Shown: in pieces, positions 12,476-23,099 of the stretch | Layout: each line of letters begins with the position of its first letter | Numbering within the stretch: position 1 is the first letter of the stretch | Assembly (NCBI GenBank): GCA_050084985.1 | Contig: JBITNC010000001.1 | Location: forward strand, 9,734,001-9,798,000 | Direction of reading: 5' to 3' | Length of the DNA stretch: 64,000 bases | Source of the DNA: Nageia nagi | Taxonomy: Eukaryota > Pinophyta | Program-made: the position numbers and the translations under genes | Notes under the pieces: model-generated | Seen by the model: only the letters and a program-made list of their open reading frames with translations | Database searches by the model: none | Told to the model about the DNA's origin: nothing

Positions 12476-13310
12476 AAGCATAAATAAAAAGGATATTGTA
12501 GTATAAATTGAATAATGTTGTACTACTATGGATACAATTATGACATTAGACTATGTTATTTGCTAGTTTGTTGAAGATCCTTAAGGGAGGTTGTAGCTTG
12601 TTGAAGAACCTAATTGTTGGAATTGTTGATAAATTTTTATTTAAAATTATGTACTTGTTAAATTTAAATACTTATTGGATATTTCAAACACTTGTTAAAG
12701 TTTATTTTTTTTAATTATATTAATTATTTGTAATAACTAATTTCACAAGCACATCATACTACAGCGGACACACAAGACAAGTCAAATAGAATATCTTACA
12801 CACAAATATTACATCAAAAAAATATTCATTAGAAAAAAAGGAAGCAACTAAAGAATATATTAAGTAGGGATGCATATGTAGAATTCATTACAAATCCAAA
12901 TCCAATGGCTCCTATTCAACTCATGAATTCAGATAGTAAAAATGATGAAAGATAGCATGCCATGCATAATTTATTTCAATCAATCTATACATATGAAAAT
13001 GATTAGATATAGACATGAATGATAATCCTCATGCACATGATGATGGAAGAGGAGATGATTTTGAAATGATAACATGTATGATACTACCAAAACACCTATA
13101 TACAATGGACCATGTATTTACAAGTTGGAAGCACTCCTACTTATCATGAATATAAAGGCCAAAAATGGATGGTCAGATACAATGTTAATGATCTTTTGAA
13201 ATATGTATTTATTTTTACAATTTTTTCCATTTTTGTAAATTTATTGGACATTTTTTAATCTTTTTTTATTATATACATAGTAATTTTATGCTTTTGTTTG
13301 TATTATAGGT

Positions 13311-14460
13311 TACTAAATGAAAAACTACTTCTAGGTGACAATGCCATCCCTTCTTCATGTATAAAAACATGAAAAAAAATTGAAGGATGTAGGGGTATCA
13401 TGTAATCCATACCATGCTTGTATTAATGATTACATATTATATAGAGGATGATATTAAAAATTGAGTGTATGATCCAAAGTGTGGTGCAAATAGATACCTT
13501 CCATGAATTACAAGGAAAAATGTTCCTTTGAAGGTTGTTTGCCATCTTCCAATTATTGATAGATTCATTAGAATGTATAAGTGTGATTCACTTGCACATT
13601 ATATGATTGGAATGCATAAAATAGAAGTGAAGATGATGTATTATGCATTCCTAAAGATTTTAGAGCAATGAAACATATGAGAAAATATGTGGCTTGATAA
13701 ATTTTGAAATGAACCTAAAAGTTCGGGTTGGTTTTAGCAATTGATGGTGTCAATCCACATTCAATACAATCATCTAATTATTCATTATGTCCCATTGTTA
13801 TAATCAATTATAACATACCTCCATGGATGTCCTTGAAAAAGGAATATTTAATATTAACTCTTTTATTTCATGGATCACATAAAATGAAAAATATGGATAT
13901 CTACATTGAACCATTAATTGATGAACTGATGCAATTATGGAATGGAATTCAGAATGTGATTGATATAAGTAAACCTATCCAACAAAGATCATTCACATTA
14001 TATGGCATACTATGTTGGACTATACATGATTATCCAACTCTTAGTGTTTGTTTAGGTATGTATATATAACTTTTATTACATTTACATTTATAATAAAATA
14101 ATAAATTATAAATATTTAATTTCAAAAATTAGATATAGTTGTATTCTCTAATAAAAATGTATTGCAGGCTTGTGTATAAAAGGTTATCATGCTTGTCCAT
14201 GGTGTGCAGAAAATCTCATAGCAAGATATTCAAAACACTTACAGAAGATGGAATACCTTGGCCATAGAAAATGTTTACCATTGGATCATGAGTTTCAAAA
14301 TATTAAATCTTAGTTTAATGGTAAAATTGACCACACTAAACTCCCAATTATACATCTCCTTTGGATTGGTTGAAAAAGTACCATGAAAGTGAAGAAAAAT
14401 GTTGGATAAAAGCCTTTGAAAAGGTATTGTTGAAGAACCAGAGGACTTATTATTCAAAAA
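13311..14460 (+). pseudogene. TNP2-family transposase, Transposase_21 region (broken)
   Basis: This is the catalytic-region relic of a CACTA transposase, which in intact elements cuts the transposon ends. Readable pieces in order include CNPYHACINDYILYRG (about 13400), DPKCGANRYLP (about 13480), NVPLKVVCHLPIIDRFIRMY (about 13520), YNIPPWMSLKKEY (about 13810), IEPLIDELMQLWNG (about 13905) and, after a probable intron, GYHACPWCAENL (about 14180). All match the usual order of the family, including the Cys-rich HACP..C motif. The longest open piece is 13728-14069. In-frame stops and frame changes near 13670 and 14310-14390 show it is dead. Confidence 0.85.
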
Positions 14461-14834
14461 TATGATTTAACTCAAGGTAAACTTTAATAAAATATTATAT
14501 AAATATATTTATTTATTTCAAAACATTATTTGTAACATGTCATTTCAATTATTTTATCAATTAAATATTTACATTTACATATGTTTTTAGGTATGAACAA
14601 TTGTCCATATTTTATACTCTAGAATACTGGAAGGATTTATTAATGACACATCTATTGGATCATGTGTATATTTTAAACAATGTTGCATATTCTTTATATT
14701 AGTATATAACAAGCAAAGAACCAGACACTATTCAACTGAGATATGACTTAAAGGCCACCAAAACAAAATGTACCCTTTGGGTAACTAAAAATTCATATGG
14801 AACAACAAATGCACCTGCTCCAGCCTCATAGCTT

Positions 14835-15110
14835 ATGAATAAATGTAAAGTGAACATTCTACACAATCTTGCTAAAACCATTAAAATACCAATGGGATAT
14901 GCATCATCTCTAAGAAGAGAATTCACAATTGATGGAAAAATGATAGGATTGAAGTCTCATGATTATCAAAACGTATTGAAGGTATTCTCATATTATATGC
15001 ATATCAAAATCCTTATATATATTTTATTCATCTTTATTTTGATTAATATAAATTTTTTACAGATTATTTTTTCACTTGCAATTCATGGGTGTATGACTTT
15101 ACCTGCTTAA
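14835..15110 (+). pseudogene. TNP2-family transposase, middle region
   Basis: The piece IPMGYASSLRR followed by GLKSHDYQNVLK is the conserved junction between the transposase core and the DUF4218 region of TNP2 proteins. An AT-rich stretch after it reads as an intron relic, and the reading resumes at about 15060. It is on plus and continues the relic to its left. The first part is not linked in frame to it, because the sequence at 14590-14830 carries stops. Confidence 0.75.
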
Positions 15111-15249
15111 GATATGAAATTGGTCGACTATCATTATTTCTAAGGTATTTCATGTTATTTAAGGTATTTTAAATATATTTTTACATTGATGATATTAATT
15201 ATATTTTCATAAATAGGTGGTTGACATAAGGAAATACATGTCAATGAAA

Positions 15250-15690
15250 TCCCTAGATGGTGAAGAGAAATTGTGCAAATTATCTATAAATTTGAAAAAG
15301 AAATGTTTGTTTCTTTTATGGACATACAAGTTCATCTATTTATCCACCTAGTAGATGATATTGAAATAGTAGGTGTTATAAGTACTAGAAGCATATTTTT
15401 TGTGGAAATATTTTTGAAAGTACTAAAAGGATTTGTTAGAAAAAAATCAAGATCAAAAGGATATATGTGTGAAGGATATATTGTGCAAAAGTCTTTTTTT
15501 ATGTGAGTTTTCATCTCAAATTCATGATTTAGCTCCAATGATATGGTTACAAGTAGACAAAGATAGAGATAAATTTGAAGGGGAGGTTTTAGAAACAAAT
15601 GAGAGATCATATGATCTTAATAAAGGTACTAACTATATTTTAGATATAGTAATTTATATAAGTACTATGTACATGAATTTTGATTTAATC
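15250..15690 (+). pseudogene. TNP2-family transposase, DUF4218 region
   Basis: The pieces FEKEMFVSFMDIQVHLFIHL and VLKGFVRKKSRSKGYMCEGY are the conserved core of DUF4218, including the VHL..HLV segment and the following KVLKG(F/Y)VR..Y motif. The frame then shifts near 15500 and continues in the frame open to 15693. This domain accompanies the catalytic core in plant CACTA transposases; its exact role is not established. Confidence 0.8.
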
Positions 15691-15693
15691 TAA

Positions 15694-15951
15694 ATGATGG
15701 TTACTAACAAGTTCATTATTTTATGTCATCAAAAAATTACAAAATGTGACATGTATGAATCTATAAACCATTTTATCATGATGAATATGGAATGTTGTAA
15801 AGAATGGATTGAAATATATGAAAGTAGAATAAGTGTAGTGCTAGCACAATGTATTTTGTTTCATAGTGAAAATACAAGGAGCACACCTATACCTCCACAT
15901 TTAAGAGATGAAAATTGGCTAAAAGAATGTCCAAGATCATGGATAAAATAA
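15694..15951 (+). pseudogene. Linker part of the TNP2-family protein
   Basis: An 85-codon stretch lies between the DUF4218 and DUF4216 relics. Such linkers vary widely between elements, so assignment rests on position and strand. The frame reads on past the stop at 15951 for a short distance (about 15952-16035) before an AT-rich, intron-like segment. Confidence 0.5.
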
Positions 15952-16143
15952 GCAATTGAAGATAAATTAGCTAAAGGTGTAGAAGAAAAAACCTATGAAG
16001 ATGCTTTAAATATAGTTGATGGATGTAGTTATAAGGTAATAATTCATTAATTCTTATGGACCTAAGTTTAAATGTTTTTATAATATAGTTGTTGTTAATA
16101 TAGATATAATACTTCCACCAATATAAAATTTACATAAAAATGT

Positions 16144-16622
16144 GTGCAAGCATTATCTTTTCCTGCAATGTGGGCATACAATCAACACTTTAGAATTGAA
16201 AAGAAATATAGTAATAGAATGACCTTTGACTATGGAGTGATGGTTGATTTTGATCAAGCAAGTTGGGCAAGTATAAAAGATACAAACTTGATAGAAGGAA
16301 AAATACAATATGTTGAAAAAATTCAAGAAATCCTACAATTGAATTTTAGATCATTCAAATATGTAGTATTTAAATGTAAGTGGTTTGAAGGATTTGTAAA
16401 TAGAAAAACAATATTGCATGATATACCTAGTGGTTATTATGCAATCGACTCCATGCGATATTTACCCCAAGAAAAAGAGCCATATGTTTTACCACAACAT
16501 TATAGTCAAAAAACTTTTTGTCCAAATGTACTAGATAAAAGATGTGGTTTGTAATTGATTGTGATCCAAGAGGGAAACAAGTTGTATGTCTTCTTGATGA
16601 AAATGATAATAATGATGATTAA
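16144..16622 (+). pseudogene. DUF4216 region of the TNP2-family protein, frameshifted
   Basis: The piece YGVMVDFDQASW...FKYVVFKCKWF is characteristic of DUF4216, which forms the C-terminal part of many CACTA transposase ORFs, and it ends near EPYVLPQHYSQKTF. The frame open to 16554 stops, but a one-base shift continues the protein as FVIDCDPRGKQVVCLLDEND up to a stop at 16620-16622. That short acidic tail is a normal ending for such proteins. The shift shows that this copy is broken. Confidence 0.8.
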
Positions 16623-16980
16623 AATATTACATGTAAATTTGATGAATTAAGCATTATATATATTAATTATAGTATTTTTTTGACTTTTTTATAATTTGCA
16701 AATTACTTTTTCACTTTAAATATTGATCTAGATACATAATGCCTCATATCGTAATACATTTATGTCATTCAATCATACATAAACTATGTACCATATCTGC
16801 AATAGTTCCTATATTGTAGCTTGATTTTTGATTGAGGTAGATTTGTTAGAATAATTAGCAATTTTCATGTTTAAGATGTTCAATCAATGCCATATGCAAC
16901 AATTTCAAATGCCAAAATGTATAAACATGTTTCATGGTTGAAACATTGAAATTTCTAATTAAAAAAGTGTTATGCAAGGT

Positions 16981-17048
16981 ATCAAAATAATCTTCAAAAA
17001 ATCATCATATACTGCATTAATAAAAAAATCAAAATAATCTTCAAAAAA
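16981..17048 (+). repeat. Subterminal direct repeats of the CACTA element
   Basis: The word ATCAAAATAATCTTCAAA (part of a 21-base match) occurs at 16981 and again at 17028, 47 bases apart, about 150-220 bases inside the right terminus. CACTA elements typically carry short repeats near their ends that bind a second element-encoded protein. The interval 16623-17182 otherwise holds no gene. Confidence 0.5.
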
Positions 17049-17182
17049 GCATTGTGTAATGCATCAAGCTATACATCAACATTTTCATCAAAGTTGCTTT
17101 GACATAGAATCCCAAATAATAATATATAATGTGTTAATACGTCAAAATCCATTTTTATGACACATTAGATGATGCAAAATGA

Positions 17183-17198
17183 CTAAAATGTAGTAGTG
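17183..17198 (-). repeat. 3' terminal inverted repeat of the CACTA element
   Basis: Read on minus this is CACTACTACATTTTAG. It is flanked outward by TGT at 17199-17201, the putative target duplication. The neighbouring copia integrase frame ends here (…SIGMNSYF), which independently marks an insertion boundary. Confidence 0.7.
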
Positions 17199-17201
17199 TG
17201 T

Positions 17202-18813
17202 GGAAATAGGAATTCATACCAATACTATTGGATTACATTGGTCCACATAAATCAGTATGCATGAACTATAGTGGAAATGAGGCCCTCCATACTTTCCCAT
17301 GATCAAATTTTTGTCTTGCTTTCCTACTAAAAACATAAGTTTTACAAACATATTTTGAATCTTCAATAAGAGGAAAACCATGCACAAGATCATGAGATAG
17401 CTTCAAAGTGTTAAAATTCAAGTGGCCAAATCTGAGATGCCACAACCAATTTATGTCATTTATAGCCACATTTGCAAGAATATTGTCCCTTTTATCTCCA
17501 AGATTTGATGGAAATAACCAATTTTTAGTCCTATGAACAATAATAATATCTTTTTTCCCATGATTATTATCAAAATTTCACATTTCCCATCTTCAAAAAC
17601 CAACTTGTAGTTGTTCTCCATAATCTACCCAACACTAAGCAAACTGTGACCCATATCTGAAGTGTAATAAATATTATTCACCTTCTTCATTACATGCTTG
17701 TTAGGCACCAAAAGCATCCCTTTACTAGCCACATCTATGGCATAATTATTTTCAAGCTAATGCTTTACCTATAGGAATGATTAATGGAGGAGAGTAGCTC
17801 CCCCTTTTCACTCATATGGTTTGAGAAATCGATGTCCAATAACTAAGTTTCTTCACTTTTTGTTTCAGCTATATTGGCTATCTCCTCCATGGAAAGAAAG
17901 AGAGTTTTACCATACTCTTCTTCCTCCCCATAATTTGATGTTCTTCCTTCACCATTGGTTGTTTGTTTTGCTCTACACTCACTCTCATAATGCCCATATT
18001 TGTTGCAATAAAAGCATTGAGCATTCCTCTTATCACTATTTCCTCTACCTCTTCCTCTTGTATTTAAATATCCTCCTCTTCCTCTACCTATGCCTTAGCC
18101 TCTCTAATGGATTCTACCTCTTCCTCTTCCATTTCCATTAGAGCTTGATTCACTTTCTTTTGCAGCAAAGGCTTTCTCCTCTTTACTAGACTGAACTGGC
18201 TCATAATCTATCCTCTCTTCATGAGACATAAGAGAGCCAATAAGAGTATCAATTTCTATTTGAGATAGGTCTTTAGTTTCCATCAAGATCACAACAATGT
18301 GATTCCACTTATTGGTGAGAGATCTCATAATTTTTTTAATCACTACTCCCTTTTCCAAGGTCTCTCTAAGAGTTAACATCTTGTTTATAATCTCCTTCAC
18401 TCTAACATAGTAATTTGGAGCTTTCTTAGTTTTCTTAATCTTAAGAGTCTTCAATTCTATCCTCAAAGTCTACAACTTCACTTCTTTAACTTGTTCACTC
18501 CCTTGAAATTCTTCCTTCAACACTTTCCAAGCATCTTTGGTTGTCTTACAACCTATAATTATGGGAAAAATGTTCTTGTCAAGAGCATCTTGGAGGTGAG
18601 ACAAGGCAAGAGAGTTCTTGCTCCTACATTCCTTCTTGGTATTATTATCATCTGTTGAAAGAGTGCTCCAATTTTTTAGCTTTATGTAGCCATCATCAAC
18701 AATGTCCCACAAATCTTTGCCTATGAGGAAAGTTTGTATCTTTATGCTTGAGTACTCATAATCATTGCCATAAAACTCTAGAATAGGAATTTATGAGTTG
18801 TGTTGCTAGCCAT
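17202..18813 (-). pseudogene. Copia gag-pol relic (gag, zinc knuckle, protease, GAG-pre-integrase)
   Basis: Starting at the ATG at 18811-18813, readable pieces in order are the gag N-terminal segment FYGNDYEYSSIKIQTFLIGK, then DLWDIVDDGYIKLKNW (about 18700) and the UBN2-type gag core at 18104-18712. A CCHC knuckle CFYCNKYGHYESEC follows near 17990-18030, then a protease relic and GHSLLSVG near 17640. The pre-integrase motif LWHLRFGHLNFNTLKL is at about 17400-17450 and the integrase start DLCGPM at about 17240. In intact elements these products form the particle and integrate the cDNA. Stops occur throughout; the protease aspartate region reads LDIDFSNHM where LDTGCSNHM is usual, so the DTG triad is lost. 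Confidence 0.9.
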
Positions 18814-18907
18814 TATACATGCAAATAAAGAAACCCAGATTCTACAAACAACCTTTGTAATTGTCAGAAGCCACAAGATTTTCCAAACCCAACTAAGACC
18901 TAGCAAA

Positions 18908-18919
18908 GCTTTGATACCA
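18908..18919 (-). promoter_or_regulatory. Copia primer-binding site (initiator tRNA-Met)
   Basis: On minus it reads TGGTATCAAAGC, one base from the standard sequence complementary to the 3' end of plant initiator tRNA-Met (TGGTATCAGAGC). It lies two to three bases inside the LTR. Confidence 0.85.
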
Positions 18920-18921
18920 AA

Positions 18922-19463
18922 TGATGAATTCAAGAGAATTCAAATAAATAAAATTCAAGCTAAGATATAATAACAATAAAATGGAAATGAATAAGAACAA
19001 GCTTAATTAATGTAAAAATGATATTGCGATATATATAAAGTTTAGTAATGAATCTTCATTCACTCTTCCATGGTGAGAGTTGTAGGAAATTATGAACTAT
19101 TATAATACAATTCTTGCATAAACTAAACTAAACTAAGTTACAAGTATTCTGGTGTAGTAACTAATTCCAAGAACATTTACACATTTTGAATACTCTAGGA
19201 CAAGCTAGAAGATAAAAGAAAAAGGTGTAAGAAATCCAAAAAATACCTCAAGAATGGGAAGTTACAAAGCACTTCAAATTTGGGCCTAATTGATAGGTTG
19301 TAGACCTATTGGACAAGTTTAACTAGTGGGCTAAGGATCGGTTGGCACAGTTTGGGGCCAGTTGGTAGAGGACCAATTAGTTAGCTAGTTTGTAAGGTAT
19401 CAATTGGTTAGTAAACTTATAAGACATGAAAATTACCTTGGGACATGTGTTGAGTTTCCAACA
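18922..19463 (-). repeat. 5' LTR of the copia element
   Basis: On minus it begins TGTTGGAAACTCAACA, a palindromic start common in copia LTRs, and ends …TTCATCA next to the PBS. It is about 542 bp. The partner LTR is not in the window, so age cannot be estimated. Confidence 0.8.
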
Positions 19464-19507
19464 GGATACATAATGTAGCATATTCATAGGTAAGTTGTCC
19501 AAAGTTC

Positions 19508-20073
19508 TTGGCTATAATAAATGTGATCCAACAAGAAATACATAATTTTGATCTCATCACACCAGATGAAGTAGGTCCTTCAAAAAACCATGATGATATG
19601 TTAATGTTTGAAATTTACACTACAAGGTATGATGAAATGCAAGAGAAAGAAATACAAAAATATGTGCCAACTACCTCCCAACCCATTTATGTCACACTTG
19701 AAAATTTGAAAAGGTTTAGATATACATTCAGGAGAAGGAAGAGGAAGTTGCTGATGAAACCCAACCCTTCTAATAACATGTAAGTCCCACTTGATCTAAT
19801 ATTCTTGAATAATCCATCTTCACTTGGTCCAAGCTTACATTTCAAAAATGTTCAATCCCAATAGGAGAGAACAATCCCAAGGAGAAAGCCCCTACACACC
19901 AAGAGAAAGATAAAGGAAGAGTAAGAGACCAATGTCACCTAATGAGGCATTGAGTGGTCTCTCTTATAACATCATTGAGGCACTAAGGAAAATAAAAGCT
20001 AATATCATTTTCTTAAAAGCATTGGATATAGATGAACTATTGGAGTGGCTCATTGATCACCTAAAAAAAATAT
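19508..20073 (+). pseudogene. Tat-like gag/pol linker relic
   Basis: A 91-codon open stretch (19508-19783) is followed, in other frames, by sequence readable as YNIIEALRKIKANIIFLKAL near 19960-20030. That resembles the segment preceding the protease in this class, where the usual text has YNI...LR...ANIS...AL. The protein of the first stretch itself is not recognised. Assigned by position. Confidence 0.5.
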
Positions 20074-20700
20074 ATGAGCATAAACAAAGATAGAGGAATG
20101 CATCCATTGCCATCCAACATACTCCTCCTAACTCTAATGAATATCCTTCTCCCATATAGATTCAAAATAGTGTTAGACAAATCTCAAACTTACACACCTA
20201 ATAGAGAAATCCATCTTTTCTTGGTCACTATGAGGGTAGCTGGAAAGAACCTACACAAATGTATGATGGATTTAGGATTTGGGGCTAACATCATGCCCTT
20301 TGAGGTTTGCAAGGCCTTGAACTTACCAATATGTGAAATCCCTCAAGGGATAACCTAGTTGGATGAGATATCAATCAGGGTGGTTGGTATGATACACAAC
20401 TTATAGATCCATATTACTTATAAACAACGAATAATAAGGGATATAAATGTCCAATTTGTGTACATTCCACCTAAATATAGCATATTTCTTAGTTGGAATT
20501 GGTTAGATACACTAACTAGGATTTGGTTTACTAATTTCAAATACATGTGGATTCCATGGAGAGGCATTCCAAATTAGATTAAGATCCAAAGTGAACCATA
20601 TTTAAGGTATCTCATCATATAATATAATAGAACCAATCAGGTGGCAATGGTAGAGGAAGATTTGGAATTATATTATTTCAATGTGATTGATCCTCCTACT
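20074..20700 (+). pseudogene. Tat-like aspartic protease relic
   Basis: The readable core is MDLGFGANIMPFEVCKALNL, where functional enzymes have a D-S/T-G triad. Here it is DLG, so the active site is lost. Downstream pieces such as VVGMIHNL and IPPKYSIFLSWNWLDTL follow the expected order for this protease and the conserved block after it. Stops occur after position 20358 and near 20403. In an intact element the enzyme would cut the gag-pol precursor. Confidence 0.75.
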
Positions 20701-20720
20701 TCAAATGAAAACAATAACTC

Positions 20721-21180
20721 ATGCTAACCCTCTACCCCCTAAAAAATAAGAAATCAAAAATAAAATGTTGGGTCCTCAGGTTTGATGGATCCAAATCTAA
20801 GATAGGAAGTGGAGCAAGGATTGAGTTGCAAAACCCAAAGAAGAAGAAGTATCAAGCATACTTTAGTCTTAATTTTTCTTGCATATGCAACACAATCAAA
20901 TATGAATCCTTGATAAAAGGTATGAAGATTACATTTTCCAAGGGTGTTGAGAACCTCATCATGGTTGGAGATTCAGAGTTGGTTGTCAAGCATGTTAATA
21001 ACTAATATGAATACAAAACTAGTTTCTTAATCCAATATCAACAAGGGTATGGAATCCTATTGAGGGTTTCAAAGCCTTTAACATCAAAACTATTTCTCAA
21101 AAAATAATATTATGGTAGACTCATTAGCTATGGCTACAAGTACCTTTTAACCATTTGAAGATAATAAGGTAAAGAAGTTT
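20721..21180 (+). pseudogene. Additional RNase H (RVT_3-type) of the Tat-like element
   Basis: WVLRFDGSKSKIGSGARIEL, then CNTIKYESLIKGMKI and MVGDSELVVKHV give the three expected acidic positions of an RNase H fold: D in FDGS, E in YES and D in GDSE. The relic continues past the stop at 21003 in other frames (VRKNNIMVDSLAMA-like reading, about 21090-21140). This second RNase H lies upstream of RT, a hallmark used to recognise Tat-type elements. Confidence 0.8.
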
Positions 21181-21639
21181 ACAATTCAAATGTTGTACAC
21201 ACTCACTATACCAAATAACATTGAATCCATCCAAGTGTTCGATGATAATAGACACAATATAAATGTCATGACCAATGAAAGGATTTTTGCCTCCCAACAA
21301 ATTAAGGAAGAATGGAAGTTGCTAGCTAGTGGTCCATAGCCAGAAGAAGAAGACAAATATATAAATAATTTCCTCCTACTAAATAGTAATAAGCTTCCTA
21401 AAGGGGTCATATAATTGGAGAGATTATTTAACCAAGATTCATCCAAGAGAATACACCTAAAGAGCATATCAATGTAAAAGAAACATATAAAATCAATTAG
21501 GGATCAAACAAGATATCAAGTATATCCTTCTTGGGAATATTGCACTTGTATATTAAGATAAGATATAATAAAGGTATTTCATGATTACATTGATGTAATA
21601 TCTTAGACCTATGATTAACTAAAAACATACAATCTAGGC

Positions 21640-22380
21640 ATGATCACTCATACCATACCTTTGAAGCCAGGCATGAAATCCTTCAGGTAGAAACAAAGGA
21701 TCCTAAATCCTTTGCTAGAGTCCATGATTTTTCAATAGATTCTAAAGTTGGTCCAATCAAGAATCATCTTTTCTATCATGAACTCAACCTGAGTTGCCAA
21801 CATAGTCCTAGTTAGGAAGAAGTTAGGAGAGATAAGGATTTTCATCAACTTCAAACATCTCAATCATGCCTCAAAAAAGTATAATTACCTATTATCATCC
21901 ATTGATGAAGTTCTTCATATGGTAATGACTCTCAAATGATGTTATTTTTAGATAGATATTCAAGATATAATCAAGTCCTAGTGGATAAGAGGGATCAATT
22001 GAAAATCACCTTTACCACTAAATGGGGGATGTTTGCTTCCAATCATATATCATTTGGACTAATAAATACTAGATCCACCTTATAGAGAGTTATGGAATTT
22101 TCCTTTAAAGGTCTAGTAGGCAATAATATCATCATATACATGGAGGAACTCATGGTATACTCCAAATACATAAATGATCATGCTCATAATTTGATCATGA
22201 TATCCCAAAGATGTAGAGAATTTGAGATTTCTCTAAACCCAAAAAAGTGCATCTTTGGAGTCATAAATGGCAGGCTACTTGGTCATGTCATTTCAAAGAA
22301 GGGTATCTCCATTGATCCAAAAAGAGTAGAAGTCATTAAAAAGATCCCTAGTCCATAATCCCAAAGGATCTCATGTTTTC
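21640..22380 (+). pseudogene. Tat-like reverse transcriptase relic
   Basis: Readable pieces include ITHTIPLKPGMKSFR (about 21640), VANIVLVRKKLGEIRIFINF (about 21795), then IIYMEELMVYSKYINDH (about 22130) and LNPKKCIFGVINGRLLGHVI with SKKGISIDPKRVEVIKK (22230-22350). The catalytic box, normally Y-x-D-D, reads YMEE, so the polymerase is inactive regardless of frameshifts. The longest open piece is 22092-22358. Confidence 0.85.
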
Positions 22381-22399
22381 ATGGGGAAGATCAACTTCA

Positions 22400-22860
22400 T
22401 CCATAAGTTTATCTCAGTTTATGCTATGATCATGAAAGACCTTACTGAAATGATGAAAAAAGATGCTAAAATAAAATGAACTAACGAAGTGAAGAAGGCA
22501 TTCCATGACATCAAGGAGGCCATATCTAATGTGTCAATTCTCATAAACCTAATTATAAAATCCTTTTTACTTGTACTCCTTTGCTTCAAAGAATTTAGTG
22601 GCAAGGGTCCTAACCTAAAAGGATGAAGATAAAAAGGAGAAGCATGTTGCCTTCATGAGTGCTTCTTTGAAAGATGTGGCTTTGAGACACACCATGCTGG
22701 ATAAACAAGCCTATGCTTTGGTGAGAGTATTCAAAAAAATTTGTTACTACATCCTACATAGTGAGATAAATGCTATTATGCCCAACCCAATCATTAATAA
22801 CTTGCTAGCCCAACATGAATTTGGTGTCCAAAAAGGTAATTAAGTCTCTACCCTCTAGGA
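22400..22860 (+). pseudogene. Tat-like RNase H domain relic
   Basis: After the RT, HGEDQLHP-type and later SLKDVALRHTMLDKQAYALV (22665-22725) and YILHSEINAIMPNPIINNLL correspond to the RT-connected RNase H region of gypsy elements. The frame is open at 22655-22843 only. Acidic catalytic positions cannot be followed across the breaks. Confidence 0.7.
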
Positions 22861-23099
22861 TTTGAGTTATCCATCCAACTGATGAGGATTTTTAGAGGTC
22901 AAGGGCTTACTTAGACACTAGTATCATGTTAGAATGGTTGAATGATAAGGTCACCCAATGACTTATCGAATTCATCCTCTCATATTTGCTAATATATTAC
23001 ATCACCAAATTCTTGGTACAAAGATATCACATGTTATATAATTTATGGTGCTTATCCTCCAAATTTTATTTCAACTCAAAAAATTATACCTAAGATACA

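Larger units (their letters stand above)
3126..17198 (+). mobile_element. Probable CACTA (En/Spm-type) DNA transposon
   Basis: The right end is well supported. At 17183-17198 the sequence read on the minus strand is CACTACTACATTTTAG, followed outward by TGT at 17199-17201, exactly where a copia reading frame stops. The best left partner is CACTACGGGATTTTAG at 3126-3141, preceded by TGT at 3123-3125. That gives 13 of 16 terminal bases in common and a matching 3-bp target duplication, as CACTA elements make. Inside are a plus-strand TNP2-family transposase relic and short direct repeats near the right end. The element would be about 14 kb, including a sequence gap of unknown true size. Weak point: copia coding does not clearly resume left of 3126, so the left end could lie elsewhere or the region could be misassembled. 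Confidence 0.55.
17202..19463 (-). mobile_element. Truncated Ty1/copia retrotransposon
   Basis: The element reads right to left: 5' LTR at 18922-19463, a PBS complementary to initiator tRNA-Met, a gag start at 18813, zinc knuckle, protease and the beginning of integrase. It is cut at 17199-17201 by the right end of the CACTA transposon. The rest of pol and the 3' LTR are not visible in the window. Frames are interrupted by several stops, so it is inactive. It lies within the Tat-like gypsy element whose relics resume at about 19464. Confidence 0.85.
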
